From Formivibrio citricus (GTDB lineage Bacteria; Pseudomonadota; Gammaproteobacteria; Burkholderiales; Chitinibacteraceae), in contig NZ_FOVE01000004.1 of assembly GCF_900115065.1 (NCBI RefSeq), forward strand, positions 124,001-188,000: a stretch of DNA of 64,000 bases, given 5' to 3'. Below are positions 36,237 through 45,153 of this stretch, one piece after another. How positions within the stretch are numbered: the stretch's first letter is position 1; every line of letters begins with the position of its first letter. Position numbers and translations under genes: made by a program. The notes below the pieces were generated by a model. It ran no database searches, was not told where the DNA came from, and was given only the letters and a program-made list of their open reading frames with translations.

Positions 36237-38852
36237 TCAATCCGTGAAAAAAGTGGCAAAAACTTCCCGCAACTCTTCCGCTCTAACGGGACGACCAAAT
36301 AAATAGCCTTGGAACGCATGACACCCCTGTTTTGCCAGGTAGGCACGCTGCGCCTCTTCTTCAACGCCTTCGGCAATAACGGAAAGTCCCAGGCTTTTCG
36401 CCATGCCGATGATCGCATGCGTAATGGCGGCATCATTGGCGGCTGAAACCACTTCGCGAACAAAGGACTGATCGATTTTCAGTTGATCAAGAGGTAGTTT
36501 CTTCAGGTATGCGAGCGACGAATAGCCGGTGCCGAAATCGTCCAGCGAGAAACTGACGCCGTGCGCCTTCAATGCGGTCATGCGCCCGATGACCGCTTCG
36601 ACATCGTCGAGCAGCAGGCTTTCCGTCAACTCCAGCTTGAGTTTCTTCGGATCGGCGCCGGTCTCGTCAAGCGCGAGCAACACCTGTTCGACAAAATCCG
36701 GGTGATGGAATTGTCGCGCACTGACGTTCACTGCCACCGTCAGATGCGCCAGTTCCGGCACGCGCTGCCATTCGACAAGCTGGCGACACGCTTCGCGCAA
36801 CATCCATTGCCCGAGGGCGAGGATCAGGCCGCTGCTCTCGGCAACGGGAATGAACTCGCCGGGCGAAACGATTCCGCGCGCGGGATGATTCCATCGAATC
36901 AGCGCTTCGACGGCAAAGACCTGCTGCTCGTGATTGACTTGCGGCTGATAGACGGCAAAAAACTGGTTCTTGCGCAAACCGGCGCGCATGTCGGCCTCCA
37001 GCGACATGCGCCGCGCAACCGAGGCCTGGAGGTCTGGATCGAAGAAGCACAGGGTATTGCGACCGGCCTGCTTGGCCTTGTACATCGCCAGATCGGCACG
37101 CTTGAGCAATTCATCGATATTGTTTTTCTGGTCGCTGAACAACGTCACCCCGATGCTTGAGGTGCTGTGGTGCTCGCGATTGGCCAGCAAATAGGGCTGA
37201 TTGAGCGTTTCGAGAATCGTCTCGGCGATGATCTTGCTTTGTTCGGCGGCCTCTTCCGGCACGCTGCTCAGGCCTTCCAGCATCATGACGAATTCGTCGC
37301 CGCCGAGGCGCGCAACGGTATCCCCTTCGCGCACGCAGGCCTTGAGTCGTTCGGCAACCAGCTGGAGCAGGGTGTCGCCCTGATCATGGCCAAACGTATC
37401 GTTAAGCCCCCGGAAATCATCCAGATCGATGACCAGCAATGCGCCTTCCGTCCCCCGCCGCGAACTGACCGCCATCGCGCGTTGCAACCGGTCCAGCAAC
37501 AGCCGACGGTTCGGCAGGCGGGTCAACTGATCGTAGAAGGCCAGATACTCGATCCTGGACTCCGCCGCCTTGCGTTCGGAAATATCCAGGAAGGTTGCGA
37601 CATAATGGGTCACGACGCCTTCGGCGTTCTTGACGGCGGTGATCGTCAGCCATTCAGGATAAATCTCGCCATTCTTGCGTTTGTTCCAGATTTCACCGCG
37701 CCATGAACCGGTGGCGAGGATGCTCTCCCACATCGAACGGTAAAACGCGGCGTCATGCCGCCCCGATTTCAGCATCCCGGGGGTTTCTCCCACCATTTCC
37801 GCCGCCGCATAGCCCGTGATCTGCTGGCACGCCTCGTTGATGCGGAGGATGTTTTCATCCGTATCGGTGACGAGAATCCCCTCCTGGGCTTCGAAAGCGG
37901 CCGCTGCGATACGAAGTTGCTGCTCGGCACGCTTGCGCTCGGTAATGTCGATAATGACGCCGATGACCGCTGGCTTGCCATTGAACTCCATCCGGCGCCC
38001 GTGAACCTCGACCTCGATCCGCTCGCCTCCCTTGCGCAAACCGGTGAAGCTGTAGCGCATTTCCGGAACTTCGCCTGCCATGCGGCGACGGATGTTCTCG
38101 GCCACCTTATCCCTGTCTTCCGGCACGACGAACTCGCCGACCGACAGCTTGCCGACGATGGCGCTTGCCGATTCATAGCCGAAGATATCGGCAAACCCCT
38201 GGTTGGCATACGCGAAACGCCCATCCTGAATCAGGTAGATACCTGCCAGAGACTGTTCGATGACGCCGCGCAACCAGCCGTCAGTGGAAACGTGCTGCAG
38301 CGCCACGTCCGACCGGTAAAGACTGTTGAGATCCTTGGCGATCTGTTTGATCTCGCTGATTTCCGAGAGAGCGACTCGCACAAACGGACCCTGTGTCAGA
38401 TCGTTCGCATGAATGGCATCGAAACGGACATCGATGATGCTACCGTCGGCCTGTTGCAGGGAAAGCTCGCCACTCTGCACGCCACTTCCCTCGCGTGTCG
38501 CTTCGAGAACCCGCTGCCAGTACTCTCGCTCATCCGGGATGATGCAAGACAGAAAGCGCTGGCCAAGCAGAGGATCCGGAGAACTGCCGAACAAACACGA
38601 GCCATCGGCATCGATTTCGGTGATCACGCCGCTTGTCGTCATGCTCAGGAAGACGGCTGAAGAAACAGCGCCGCTGCGGGTCAGGCGTTGATTCGCGTCG
38701 GACAGCCTCTGCCGCATGTCGTCCAGCGAGCGCTGGTGCCGATCCAGTATGCTTATCCGCTCGGCGACTTCCGCGCGCATCCGATCAAGCGCATGGGTCA
38801 AGTCAAATTTGACTTGAGAAGAAAGTTTTTTATCGAAAGATTTCCGAGACAT
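36237..38852 (-). CDS. PAS-domain diguanylate cyclase/phosphodiesterase (GGDEF-EAL)
   Basis: An 871-residue cytoplasmic sensor-type c-di-GMP enzyme. An N-terminal helical segment is followed by about three PAS domains (the second begins near IEQSLAGIYLIQDGRFAYAN, the third near AAFEAQEGILVTDTDENILR), then GGDEF and EAL domains. The cyclase motif is intact (LGGDEFVM, about residue 515) and the EAL domain keeps VEALIRW (about 647), DDFGTGYSS and the glutamate after VIAEG, so both activities are possible. No membrane helices seen. Start uncertain: ATG at 38852, or GTG/TTG 9-12 bases upstream. It stands alone, convergent with the tRNA-Pro unit. Confidence 0.93.
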   Translation of the reverse strand: MSRKSFDKKLSSQVKFDLTHALDRMRAEVAERISILDRHQRSLDDMRQRLSDANQRLTRSGAVSSAVFLSMTTSGVITEIDADGSCLFGSSPDPLLGQRFLSCIIPDEREYWQRVLEATREGSGVQSGELSLQQADGSIIDVRFDAIHANDLTQGPFVRVALSEISEIKQIAKDLNSLYRSDVALQHVSTDGWLRGVIEQSLAGIYLIQDGRFAYANQGFADIFGYESASAIVGKLSVGEFVVPEDRDKVAENIRRRMAGEVPEMRYSFTGLRKGGERIEVEVHGRRMEFNGKPAVIGVIIDITERKRAEQQLRIAAAAFEAQEGILVTDTDENILRINEACQQITGYAAAEMVGETPGMLKSGRHDAAFYRSMWESILATGSWRGEIWNKRKNGEIYPEWLTITAVKNAEGVVTHYVATFLDISERKAAESRIEYLAFYDQLTRLPNRRLLLDRLQRAMAVSSRRGTEGALLVIDLDDFRGLNDTFGHDQGDTLLQLVAERLKACVREGDTVARLGGDEFVMMLEGLSSVPEEAAEQSKIIAETILETLNQPYLLANREHHSTSSIGVTLFSDQKNNIDELLKRADLAMYKAKQAGRNTLCFFDPDLQASVARRMSLEADMRAGLRKNQFFAVYQPQVNHEQQVFAVEALIRWNHPARGIVSPGEFIPVAESSGLILALGQWMLREACRQLVEWQRVPELAHLTVAVNVSARQFHHPDFVEQVLLALDETGADPKKLKLELTESLLLDDVEAVIGRMTALKAHGVSFSLDDFGTGYSSLAYLKKLPLDQLKIDQSFVREVVSAANDAAITHAIIGMAKSLGLSVIAEGVEEEAQRAYLAKQGCHAFQGYLFGRPVRAEELREVFATFFTD

Positions 38853-38864
38853 CCTTGTCACCAA

Positions 38865-39073
38865 TGTATTAATTGAATGTCAATTACCAGTCTATTCTGC
38901 GGGTAGATGGATGTCATCCCGCATAATAAAAAATCGTCGAAACCATGACAAAAGAAGGCAAACTCCTCCGAATTAAATCGTCCCTTCTGGCCGTTTTACA
39001 TCTCCTCTTTTCTGTCAGGAAACTAAATCATGTGCTACCACGGAAGTAGTCCTGAAAAACAGCGAGACCCATC
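38865..39073. other. Divergent intergenic region, about 209 bases
   Basis: It should carry promoters for the GGDEF-EAL gene (minus) and the small membrane protein (plus). On the minus strand TAGACT, 17 bases and TAATAC is a possible promoter. A 34-codon ORF at 38945 has no ribosome site and is not called. Confidence 0.35.
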
Positions 39074-39451
39074 ATGATCCTGCTCCTGACCGGTATTGTT
39101 TTGATTGCATTGGGTATTCTTGCCGGTACCGGGCTCGTGCTGGCGCCCTTTGGCCTGATTCCGCCTCCACCTGGCTTGTCCCTGTGGCTGGCATTTCCGG
39201 CATTTGTCATCACGGGTTACGTGCTAGTCATTGTCGGCGCCAACCGCCCCAAAATTCGTAAAGTATTCCTTGGCGCTTCGAGTCTGCTGCTTGTACTCGC
39301 GCTGGCCGCCGCTGCGGGGCTGGTTCTCGCAGGTGCTTCGATTGTCCAGCCGGCGACAAGCACGCTTTCGCTCTGGTTCGTGCTGGTGATCGCTGGCATT
39401 CACGGCGTGACGGGCGCGGCCTCGTATAACCGCACCACGGATGAAGCATGA
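39074..39451 (+). CDS. Small four-span membrane protein, unknown
   Basis: A 125-residue, very hydrophobic protein with about four predicted helices and short loops (PPPPGLSLW after the first helix pair, ANRPKIRK in the middle). No family recognised. It ends just before the COG2403-like gene in the same direction, so the two are likely co-expressed. The ribosome site (GCGAG) is weak. Function unknown. Confidence 0.65.
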   Translation: MILLLTGIVLIALGILAGTGLVLAPFGLIPPPPGLSLWLAFPAFVITGYVLVIVGANRPKIRKVFLGASSLLLVLALAAAAGLVLAGASIVQPATSTLSLWFVLVIAGIHGVTGAASYNRTTDEA

Positions 39452-39452
39452 A

Positions 39453-40769
39453 ATGCGCATCCTGATCCTCGGCGCGGGCGGGAGGGATTTTCACAACTTC
39501 AACGTGGTCTATCGCGACGACCCCGGTGTGGAGGTGGTCGCTTTTACGGCAGCGCAGATTCCCGGCATTGCGGGGCGCAGCTACCCGCCGGAGCTGGCCG
39601 GTCCGCGCTATCCCGAAGGCATTCCGATCCACGACGAAAAGGAGCTCGCGGCGCTCTGCCGGCAACATCACATCGACCAGGTGGTCTTCGCCTACAGCGA
39701 TGTTCCCCACTGCCATGTCATGCACCTTGCCTCGCAGGTGCTGGCATGCGGCGCCGATTTCCTGCTGCTGGGGCCGGAGCGCACGCAACTGAAAGCCGCC
39801 GTTCCGGTCATCGCCGTATCCGCGGTGCGGACCGGCTGCGGCAAATCGCAAACCACCCGCTATCTTTCACGGCTGTTGAAAGCAGCCGGCCATCGCGTCG
39901 CGGTCATGCGCCACCCCATGCCCTACGGCGATCTGGCCCGTCAGGCCGTGCAGCGTTTCGCCTCCATGGCCGATCTGGATACCGCGGATTGCACGATCGA
40001 GGAGCGGGAGGAATACGAGCCGCATCTCGCCGCCAGCAACGTGGTTTTCGCCGGCGTCGATTACGCGCGCATCGTTGCGCTGGCGCAGGAGGAAGCCGAC
40101 ATCATTCTCTGGGACGGGGGCAACAACGATTTTCCGTTCCTGCGCCCCGATCTGCATATCGTGCTGGTCGATCCGCTGCGACCGGGGCACGAGCGCACGC
40201 ACCATCCCGGCGAGGCCGTGCTGCGCATGGCAGACGTGGTCGTCGTCGCCAAGTGCGATTCCGCGGAGCCGAAAGACGTGGCGCGCGTCGAGACGGCCGC
40301 TCGCGCACTCAACCCGGCGGCGCGCATCGTCCGCGCGGCCTCGCCGGTGCAACTGGATACCACCCTCCCCCTGAAAGGCCAGCGCGTGCTGGTAGTCGAA
40401 GACGGCCCCACGGTCACGCACGGCGGGATGGCATGGGGCGCAGGTTATGTTGCGGCCACGCGCGCAGGCGCCGAGATTGTCGATCCGCGCGCCCATGCCT
40501 CGCCGTTGCTGCAGGCCGCCTACGTACAATACCCGCACTTGGGTGCCGTGTTGCCGGCGCTGGGCTATTCGCGCGAACAGCTCGATGCGCTGCGCCAGAC
40601 CATTGCCGCGACGCCGGTCGATATCGTGATTTCCGCATCGCCCATCGACCTCGCGGCCCTGCTCCGCCCCGACAAACCCGTCGTGCGCGCCCGCTACGAA
40701 TTTGCGGAGCTGGAAACGCCGGGGCTGGCCGCACTGGTCACGGATTTTCTGGTTTCAATTCCCCGCTGA
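39453..40769 (+). CDS. COG2403-type P-loop protein (cyclic 2,3-diphosphoglycerate synthetase-like)
   Basis: A 438-residue protein. The N-terminus ILILGAGGRDFHNFN starts a Rossmann-like nucleotide-binding region. In the middle is a P-loop, VRTGCGKSQTTRYL (about residues 124-137), followed by MRHPMPYGDL and WDGGNNDFPF. The layout matches proteins annotated as cyclic 2,3-diphosphoglycerate synthetase or predicted GTPases of COG2403, known from archaea and scattered bacteria. Whether the bacterial enzyme makes cyclic 2,3-diphosphoglycerate is not established by sequence. The ATG at 39453 fits the family N-terminus; an ATG 12 bases upstream overlaps the previous gene. Confidence 0.78.
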   Translation: MRILILGAGGRDFHNFNVVYRDDPGVEVVAFTAAQIPGIAGRSYPPELAGPRYPEGIPIHDEKELAALCRQHHIDQVVFAYSDVPHCHVMHLASQVLACGADFLLLGPERTQLKAAVPVIAVSAVRTGCGKSQTTRYLSRLLKAAGHRVAVMRHPMPYGDLARQAVQRFASMADLDTADCTIEEREEYEPHLAASNVVFAGVDYARIVALAQEEADIILWDGGNNDFPFLRPDLHIVLVDPLRPGHERTHHPGEAVLRMADVVVVAKCDSAEPKDVARVETAARALNPAARIVRAASPVQLDTTLPLKGQRVLVVEDGPTVTHGGMAWGAGYVAATRAGAEIVDPRAHASPLLQAAYVQYPHLGAVLPALGYSREQLDALRQTIAATPVDIVISASPIDLAALLRPDKPVVRARYEFAELETPGLAALVTDFLVSIPR

Positions 40770-40818
40770 GGGTGCCTATGCTGATGTTATGGATTCGGCC
40801 AAACGGGGAGACCACGCC

Positions 40819-41484
40819 ATGACATCACTGGAACCTCTCCGCCTGAAGGCGGACGAAGAAGACAAGGACGAGCCGCCCGAGCTGCCTCCGTTCCGGCGCT
40901 ATGAAAGCCAGGGCGTGGTGCGGCAGATTTCCTTCTACCTGTCGGGGGAAATCGGCGCACCGATCCAGTACACAGAACTCCTCTACACGCTACGGACCGC
41001 AAGCAAGAGCGATCTGGTCCTGCTGCACCTGAATACGCCCGGCGGCAATTTCGACACCGGCCTGCAGATCATCAACAACATCGGCGCGAGCGATGCGCAC
41101 GTTGTCACCATCCTCGAAGCGCGCGCCTATTCGATGGGGGCGATGATCTTCCTGGCCGGGGATGAACTCGTCGTCCACGATACCTGCCAGCTGATGTTCC
41201 ACAACTACTCTTCCGCGCTGATCGGCAAGGGCAACGAACAGCAGGCGCAGGTGATGGCGATCAGCAGATGGTTCGAAAAGGTCATGCGCCAGGTCTGCAA
41301 GCCCTTCCTGACCGACGACGAGGTGGCACGCATCCTGCGCGGCGAGGACATCTGGATGGATTCCGACGACATCCGCCGTCGTCTGGCCCATCTGCAAAAA
41401 GGCGAGCCCTCGGTCAAACAGCGGAAAAGCAAAACGCCCAAAACAGCGGAGGAAAAAACGCCTCCCACCCCCGACAAGGCGTGA
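40819..41484 (+). CDS. ClpP-like serine protease
   Basis: A 221-residue protein of the ClpP/crotonase fold: SFYLSGEIGAP, LLHLNTPGGNFDTGL, the presumed nucleophile in EARAYSMGAMIFLAGD and presumed catalytic histidine in CQLMFHNYSS. The C-terminus is a charged Lys/Pro/Thr tail. It differs from housekeeping ClpP (different start, no clpX neighbour) and resembles the divergent ClpP-like branch that includes phage prohead proteases, though no phage genes are nearby. The ATG at 40819 with GGGGAG upstream is used. It follows the COG2403-like gene after 49 bases, so the two may work together. Confidence 0.75.
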   Translation: MTSLEPLRLKADEEDKDEPPELPPFRRYESQGVVRQISFYLSGEIGAPIQYTELLYTLRTASKSDLVLLHLNTPGGNFDTGLQIINNIGASDAHVVTILEARAYSMGAMIFLAGDELVVHDTCQLMFHNYSSALIGKGNEQQAQVMAISRWFEKVMRQVCKPFLTDDEVARILRGEDIWMDSDDIRRRLAHLQKGEPSVKQRKSKTPKTAEEKTPPTPDKA

Positions 41485-41546
41485 TTTTGCGCCATCCCGT
41501 GCTGGTCGCGGTATGATGGCGGCCATTCACGTTTTATCCATGCATC

Positions 41547-42158
41547 ATGTCGAATATCAAACTGATCGTAGGTCTTGGCAACCCCGGCGCGGAATACGCT
41601 CAGACCCGCCACAACGCGGGCTTCTGGTTTGTCGATGAGCTTGCCCGCGCGGGCGGGGCCTCATTGCGTCACGAATCGAAATTCCACGGGCTGGTCGCCA
41701 AAGTGCGTCTGGAAGGGCGCGAAGTCTGGCTGTTGCAGCCGCAGACCTTCATGAACCGCAGCGGCCTGTCGGTCGTATCGCTGGCGCAGTTCTACCGCAT
41801 CCTGCCCGATGAAATCCTCGTGGTTCACGATGAACTCGATATTCCGCCTGGCCAGCTCAAGCTCAAGCAAGGCGGCGGCAACGGCGGTCACAACGGGCTG
41901 AAAGACACCCAGGCGCACCTGTCCACGCCGAATTTCTGGCGCTTGCGCGTCGGCATCGGCCACCCCGGCAACAAGAACGAGGTGGCGAGCTTCGTGCTCA
42001 AACCGGCGCGGCGCGAGGAGCAGGAGCTGATCGACGACGCGCTCAACCGCGCGCATGTCGTACTCCCCAAAATGCTCGCCGGCGACATGGGCGCGGCGAT
42101 GCAATTGCTGCATACCGATGAAGCGAAAAAGCGCCCCAACAAACCGAAACCGGAATAG
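41547..42158 (+). CDS. pth: Peptidyl-tRNA hydrolase
   Basis: A 203-residue enzyme that releases peptides from peptidyl-tRNA. Visible are [20 protein letters not shown] with the catalytic His, [19 protein letters not shown] and [12 protein letters not shown]. The C-terminus has a short basic Pro/Lys tail. Here it is followed by a MITE-like element instead of the usual ychF neighbour. The preceding ClpP-like gene is 62 bases upstream. Confidence 0.97.
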   Translation: MSNIKLIVGLGNPGAEYAQTRHNAGFWFVDELARAGGASLRHESKFHGLVAKVRLEGREVWLLQPQTFMNRSGLSVVSLAQFYRILPDEILVVHDELDIPPGQLKLKQGGGNGGHNGLKDTQAHLSTPNFWRLRVGIGHPGNKNEVASFVLKPARREEQELIDDALNRAHVVLPKMLAGDMGAAMQLLHTDEAKKRPNKPKPE

Positions 42159-42163
42159 ACGTC

Positions 42164-42400
42164 ATCCTAAAAACCTCCGTTGACCGCTTTTCCCCATGGA
42201 ACCACAGATGAATGCTTGGCTTGACCGGTTTTTTACTCTTCACCTTCCGGGTGAGCGCGCTACGCATCCGCAAGCGGCACTGGCGGGACGCATGGCGTCG
42301 TTGCTTCTCGTAGCAGGGGATGGCCCTGCGTCCTCGTCGCGCCTAGCCATCCGCCCCGCCAGCACCACTATCGAACACGTCCAACTGAGGTTTTTAGGAT
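42164..42400. mobile_element. 237-bp MITE-like element with 19-bp terminal inverted repeats
   Basis: Terminal inverted repeats 42164-42182 and 42382-42400 match at 18 of 19 positions. No transposase is inside; a 73-codon frame at 42196 lacks a ribosome site and is probably fortuitous. The element fills the whole space between pth and the ParA-like gene, so its right end provides the upstream region of the ParA start at 42402. No clear target duplication was seen. Confidence 0.7.
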
Positions 42401-42401
42401 C

Positions 42402-43028
42402 ATGCAATCCATCCTGATCGCCAACCCCAAGGGCGGCAGCGGCAAATCGACGCTGGCGACCAATCTGGCCGGTTACTTTGCCTGGGAGGGCGAACAGGTC
42501 ATGCTCGGAGACATCGACCGGCAGCAGACCTCGCGCCACTGGCTGCGTCTGCGCCCGGAGAATTTCCCGGAAATACAGGGTTGGGAGCTGAAAGACCGCG
42601 AACCGGCGCGCCCGCCCAAAGGCACGACCGTGGCCGTACTCGACAGCCCGGCCGGGCTGCATGGCAAGAAGCTTGATGCCGCGCTCAAGGTCGTGCGCCG
42701 GGTGCTGGTGCCGGTACGCGCCGGCTTCTTCGACATGTGGGCCAGCGAAGATTTCTTCCGCCAACTGGCCGAAGAAAAATCGGTGCGCAAGGGCGAGGTC
42801 AAGATCGCGGTCGTGGGGATGTGCGTCAATCCGCGCACCCGTAGTGCGCAGGAGCTTGAAGCGTTTCTTGCCAACTTTGACTTGCCGGTGCTCTCGCACC
42901 TGCGTGAAACCCAGCTTTACGTACAACTGCAACCCAAGGGCCTGACGCTGTTCGACCTGCCGCGTCCGCGTTACGAGCGCGACTATACCGAGTGGCAGCC
43001 GATCGTGAACTGGCTGAACCCAGCATGA
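42402..43028 (+). CDS. ParA/MinD-family ATPase
   Basis: A 208-residue ATPase with deviant Walker A NPKGGSGKSTLATNLAGYFA at the N-terminus, MLGDIDRQQTS and VAVLDSPAG (Walker B region). It is shorter than chromosomal ParA (about 250-260) and has no parB partner, so a role in positioning some other cargo is likely. The start lies two bases after the MITE-like element, with no convincing ribosome site apart from AGG inside the element's repeat. The stop overlaps the CobW-type start (ATGA). Confidence 0.85.
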   Translation: MQSILIANPKGGSGKSTLATNLAGYFAWEGEQVMLGDIDRQQTSRHWLRLRPENFPEIQGWELKDREPARPPKGTTVAVLDSPAGLHGKKLDAALKVVRRVLVPVRAGFFDMWASEDFFRQLAEEKSVRKGEVKIAVVGMCVNPRTRSAQELEAFLANFDLPVLSHLRETQLYVQLQPKGLTLFDLPRPRYERDYTEWQPIVNWLNPA

Positions 43029-44089
43029 ATCTTCAGGAACAGAACCCTCCCCGCATCCCCGTCAATCTCGTCACCGGTTTCCTCGGCGTGGGCAAGACCA
43101 CGGCTCTGACAAAGCTTCTGGCCGACAAGCCGGCCGACGAATACTGGGCCATCGTGGTCAACGAATTCGGCGAAGTCGGCATCGACGGCGCCACGCTTTC
43201 GACGGCCGGTGACGGCCTGCAGGTGGCCGAAGTGCCGGGCGGTTGCGTCTGCTGCACCACCAGCCCGATGCTGCGCACTGCCCTCAACCGTCTGGTGAAA
43301 GAGCGCCGTCCGGACCGCCTGCTGATTGAGCCCTCCGGCTTGGGCCATCCCGCCGGCATCGTCGATCTGCTGCGCGATCCGTTCATGGCCAAGACTTTCG
43401 AAGTGCGCGCCGTCATCACGTTGCTCGACCCGCGCCATCTCGACGACCTGCGCTACACCGGCCACGAAACCTGGCGCGACCAGATCCAGCTCGCCGATGT
43501 CTTGATCCTCAACAAGTGCGATCTGGCCGACGCGGCCCAGATCGAACGCGCGCAGGCGATGAGCGCGGCACTGTTTCCGCCCAAGCTCGCGGTGCAGACT
43601 TCGGTCAACGGCGAATTCGATCCGGCGCTGCTCGATCTGGAGCTGCACCCCGAACGCTGGCCGGAGCCGGGCGCTCCGCATGCGCACAGCACCAACGCGC
43701 CACGCCTTGCCCGGCGCAAGACCAAACCGGAGAACGCCGCCGAACCGGAAAGCTGGCCGGTACGCAAACAGCAATCGAGTCTCGGCAGCCACAGTTGCGG
43801 CTGGATCTTTGCGCCGGAAACACTGTTCGACAGCGCGGCAATGGCCAATCTCTTCGAATCACTCAGTCAGGCCGAAAAACTCGGGCTGGACGGGCTCACC
43901 CGCGCCAAGGCCGTCGTTCACACCGAGCGCGACTGGTACCGCTTCGACTGGGTGGACGGCATGCCGGGCGTGATGCCGGCGGCGTGGCGGCGCGACAGCC
44001 GGCTGGAATTGATCGTGCAAGCCCCCGCGGCCCCCGACTGGTCGGCCGTCGAGCAGCTCGTTTTGGCCGCCCGCATCGGCGCTGCCTAG
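43025..44089 (+). CDS. CobW/P47K family metallochaperone GTPase
   Basis: A 354-residue GTPase with Walker A VTGFLGVGKTT (residues about 16-26), NEFGEVGIDG, the metal-binding GGCVCCTTSP (CxCC) motif and NKCDL (NKxD). The C-terminal CobW_C region includes HSCGWIFAPETLFD. The family delivers metals such as zinc or cobalt to target proteins. No zinc-uptake or vitamin B12 synthesis genes are adjacent, so the metal is uncertain. The overlap with the ParA-like gene suggests co-translation. Confidence 0.92.
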   Translation: MNLQEQNPPRIPVNLVTGFLGVGKTTALTKLLADKPADEYWAIVVNEFGEVGIDGATLSTAGDGLQVAEVPGGCVCCTTSPMLRTALNRLVKERRPDRLLIEPSGLGHPAGIVDLLRDPFMAKTFEVRAVITLLDPRHLDDLRYTGHETWRDQIQLADVLILNKCDLADAAQIERAQAMSAALFPPKLAVQTSVNGEFDPALLDLELHPERWPEPGAPHAHSTNAPRLARRKTKPENAAEPESWPVRKQQSSLGSHSCGWIFAPETLFDSAAMANLFESLSQAEKLGLDGLTRAKAVVHTERDWYRFDWVDGMPGVMPAAWRRDSRLELIVQAPAAPDWSAVEQLVLAARIGAA

Positions 44090-44140
44090 CCAATCTGGTA
44101 TCCTGTCCAGTTATCCGCACAGCAACAGCACTCATTACCC

Positions 44141-44773
44141 ATGTCCCTTTTCACCTCCCTGCGCTTTCTCACCACCGTCAACGACCTGCGGCAACTGCCG
44201 CAGGAAGGGATCGAGGTCGCTTTTGCCGGCCGCTCCAACGCCGGCAAGTCCAGCGCCATCAACACGCTGGCCAACCATACGCGGCTGGCTTTCGTCTCCA
44301 AGACGCCGGGGCGCACCCAGCACATCAACTATTTCGATTTCGGCAACGAGCGCCGCTTGGTCGACCTGCCCGGCTACGGCTATGCCGAAGTGCCTGCCGC
44401 GGTGCGCGCGCACTGGGAAAAGCTGCTCAGTTACTACCTGATGACCCGCACAAACCTGATCGGCCTGGTGCTGATCATGGATGCCCGCCGGCCGCTGACC
44501 GAACTGGACCGGCGCATGATCGACTGGTTCCGCCCGACCGGCAAGCCGATCCATTGCCTGCTGACCAAGGCCGACAAGCTCACCCATCAGGAACAGATCA
44601 AGACCCTGCGCGCGGTCGAAACCGAGTTCGCCGAAGATTCGATGATCACGGTGCAGCTCTTTTCCAGCCTGAAAAAGAAAGGGGTGGAAAAAGTGGAAGA
44701 AATCGTCGGCGGCTGGTTCGATGCCGTCAGCTACGAAATGGAAGAAGAACCGCAGATGGATAGTGAAAAATAG
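44141..44773 (+). CDS. engB: Ribosome biogenesis GTPase EngB (YihA/YsxC)
   Basis: A 210-residue TrmE-Era-like GTPase needed for 50S assembly. It has [20 protein letters not shown] (G1), a [11 protein letters not shown] switch region, [12 protein letters not shown] (G3), TKADKL (G4) and a C-terminal Glu-rich extension. The start at 44141 begins [20 protein letters not shown], normal for the family. Confidence 0.97.
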   Translation: MSLFTSLRFLTTVNDLRQLPQEGIEVAFAGRSNAGKSSAINTLANHTRLAFVSKTPGRTQHINYFDFGNERRLVDLPGYGYAEVPAAVRAHWEKLLSYYLMTRTNLIGLVLIMDARRPLTELDRRMIDWFRPTGKPIHCLLTKADKLTHQEQIKTLRAVETEFAEDSMITVQLFSSLKKKGVEKVEEIVGGWFDAVSYEMEEEPQMDSEK

Positions 44774-44777
44774 TTTC

Positions 44778-44805
44778 TTGATTTTTTCGGTTTGCCACCT
44801 ACTAT
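44778..44805 (+). promoter_or_regulatory. Candidate sRNA promoter
   Basis: TTGATT (44778-44783), 16-base spacer, TACTAT (44800-44805), just after the engB stop. It is followed by four hairpins and an intrinsic terminator. Confidence 0.5.
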
Positions 44806-44811
44806 CAGTTC

Positions 44812-44917
44812 AGGCGCCACCCCGCGCCTCCCGCTTCTCCTCCCTGAGCGGGGTTCCGGCTGGTCCGGAACGTCTATGGCCCCGGTCTATCTCCCTTTTG
44901 GACCGGGGTTTCTTTTT
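44812..44917 (+). ncRNA. Candidate small RNA with four hairpins and pyrimidine-rich loops
   Basis: About 106 nt between engB and pilG with no reading frame. Hairpin 1 (44812-44829) has a six-base stem and loop CACCCC. Hairpin 2 (44830-44852) has a six-base stem and loop TCTCCTCCCTG. Hairpin 3 (44853-44871) has a seven-base stem. Hairpin 4 (44880-44908) has an eight-base stem and T-rich tail and is an intrinsic terminator. The CCTCC/CTCCC loops resemble anti-Shine-Dalgarno sequences of some base-pairing sRNAs. No known RNA family was recognised. It could be only the engB terminator region, but the hairpin series and the promoter favour an independent RNA. Confidence 0.55.
44880..44917 (+). terminator. 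Intrinsic terminator downstream of engB/candidate sRNA
   Basis: Eight-base perfect stem (44880-44887 with 44901-44908), 13-base loop, then TTTCTTTTT. From here to the pilG start (45154) I see no further gene; the pilG promoter should lie there but no good match was found. Confidence 0.88.
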
Positions 44918-45153
44918 GCCTGCAAATTCCGATAGATGCTCCTTTCGTTGCGCAGACACCTTGTTATTTTTTGCGACCACCCGTTATCATGCGTAGTGGT
45001 TTGCGCACATCGTTGCGTGTGTTTCATGTCAGGTTCGGTTGGCATTGGATTCACCCCCAATGCGCGATAACGGAACCGTAACCCGCTGTATGCTATCTTG
45101 CCGGGCGGAAGCCGTTTGCAGGCAGGAAACCAGTCACACAAAGGAGTGGATCG

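Noticed and set aside
39074-41484. Prophage remnant because of the prohead-protease-like ClpP
   Set aside because: No integrase, capsid, portal or tail gene is adjacent; the neighbours are metabolic or membrane genes.
42196-42417. 73-codon ORF inside the 237-bp element
   Set aside because: No convincing ribosome site, runs past the element into the ParA start, and no protein family is evident.
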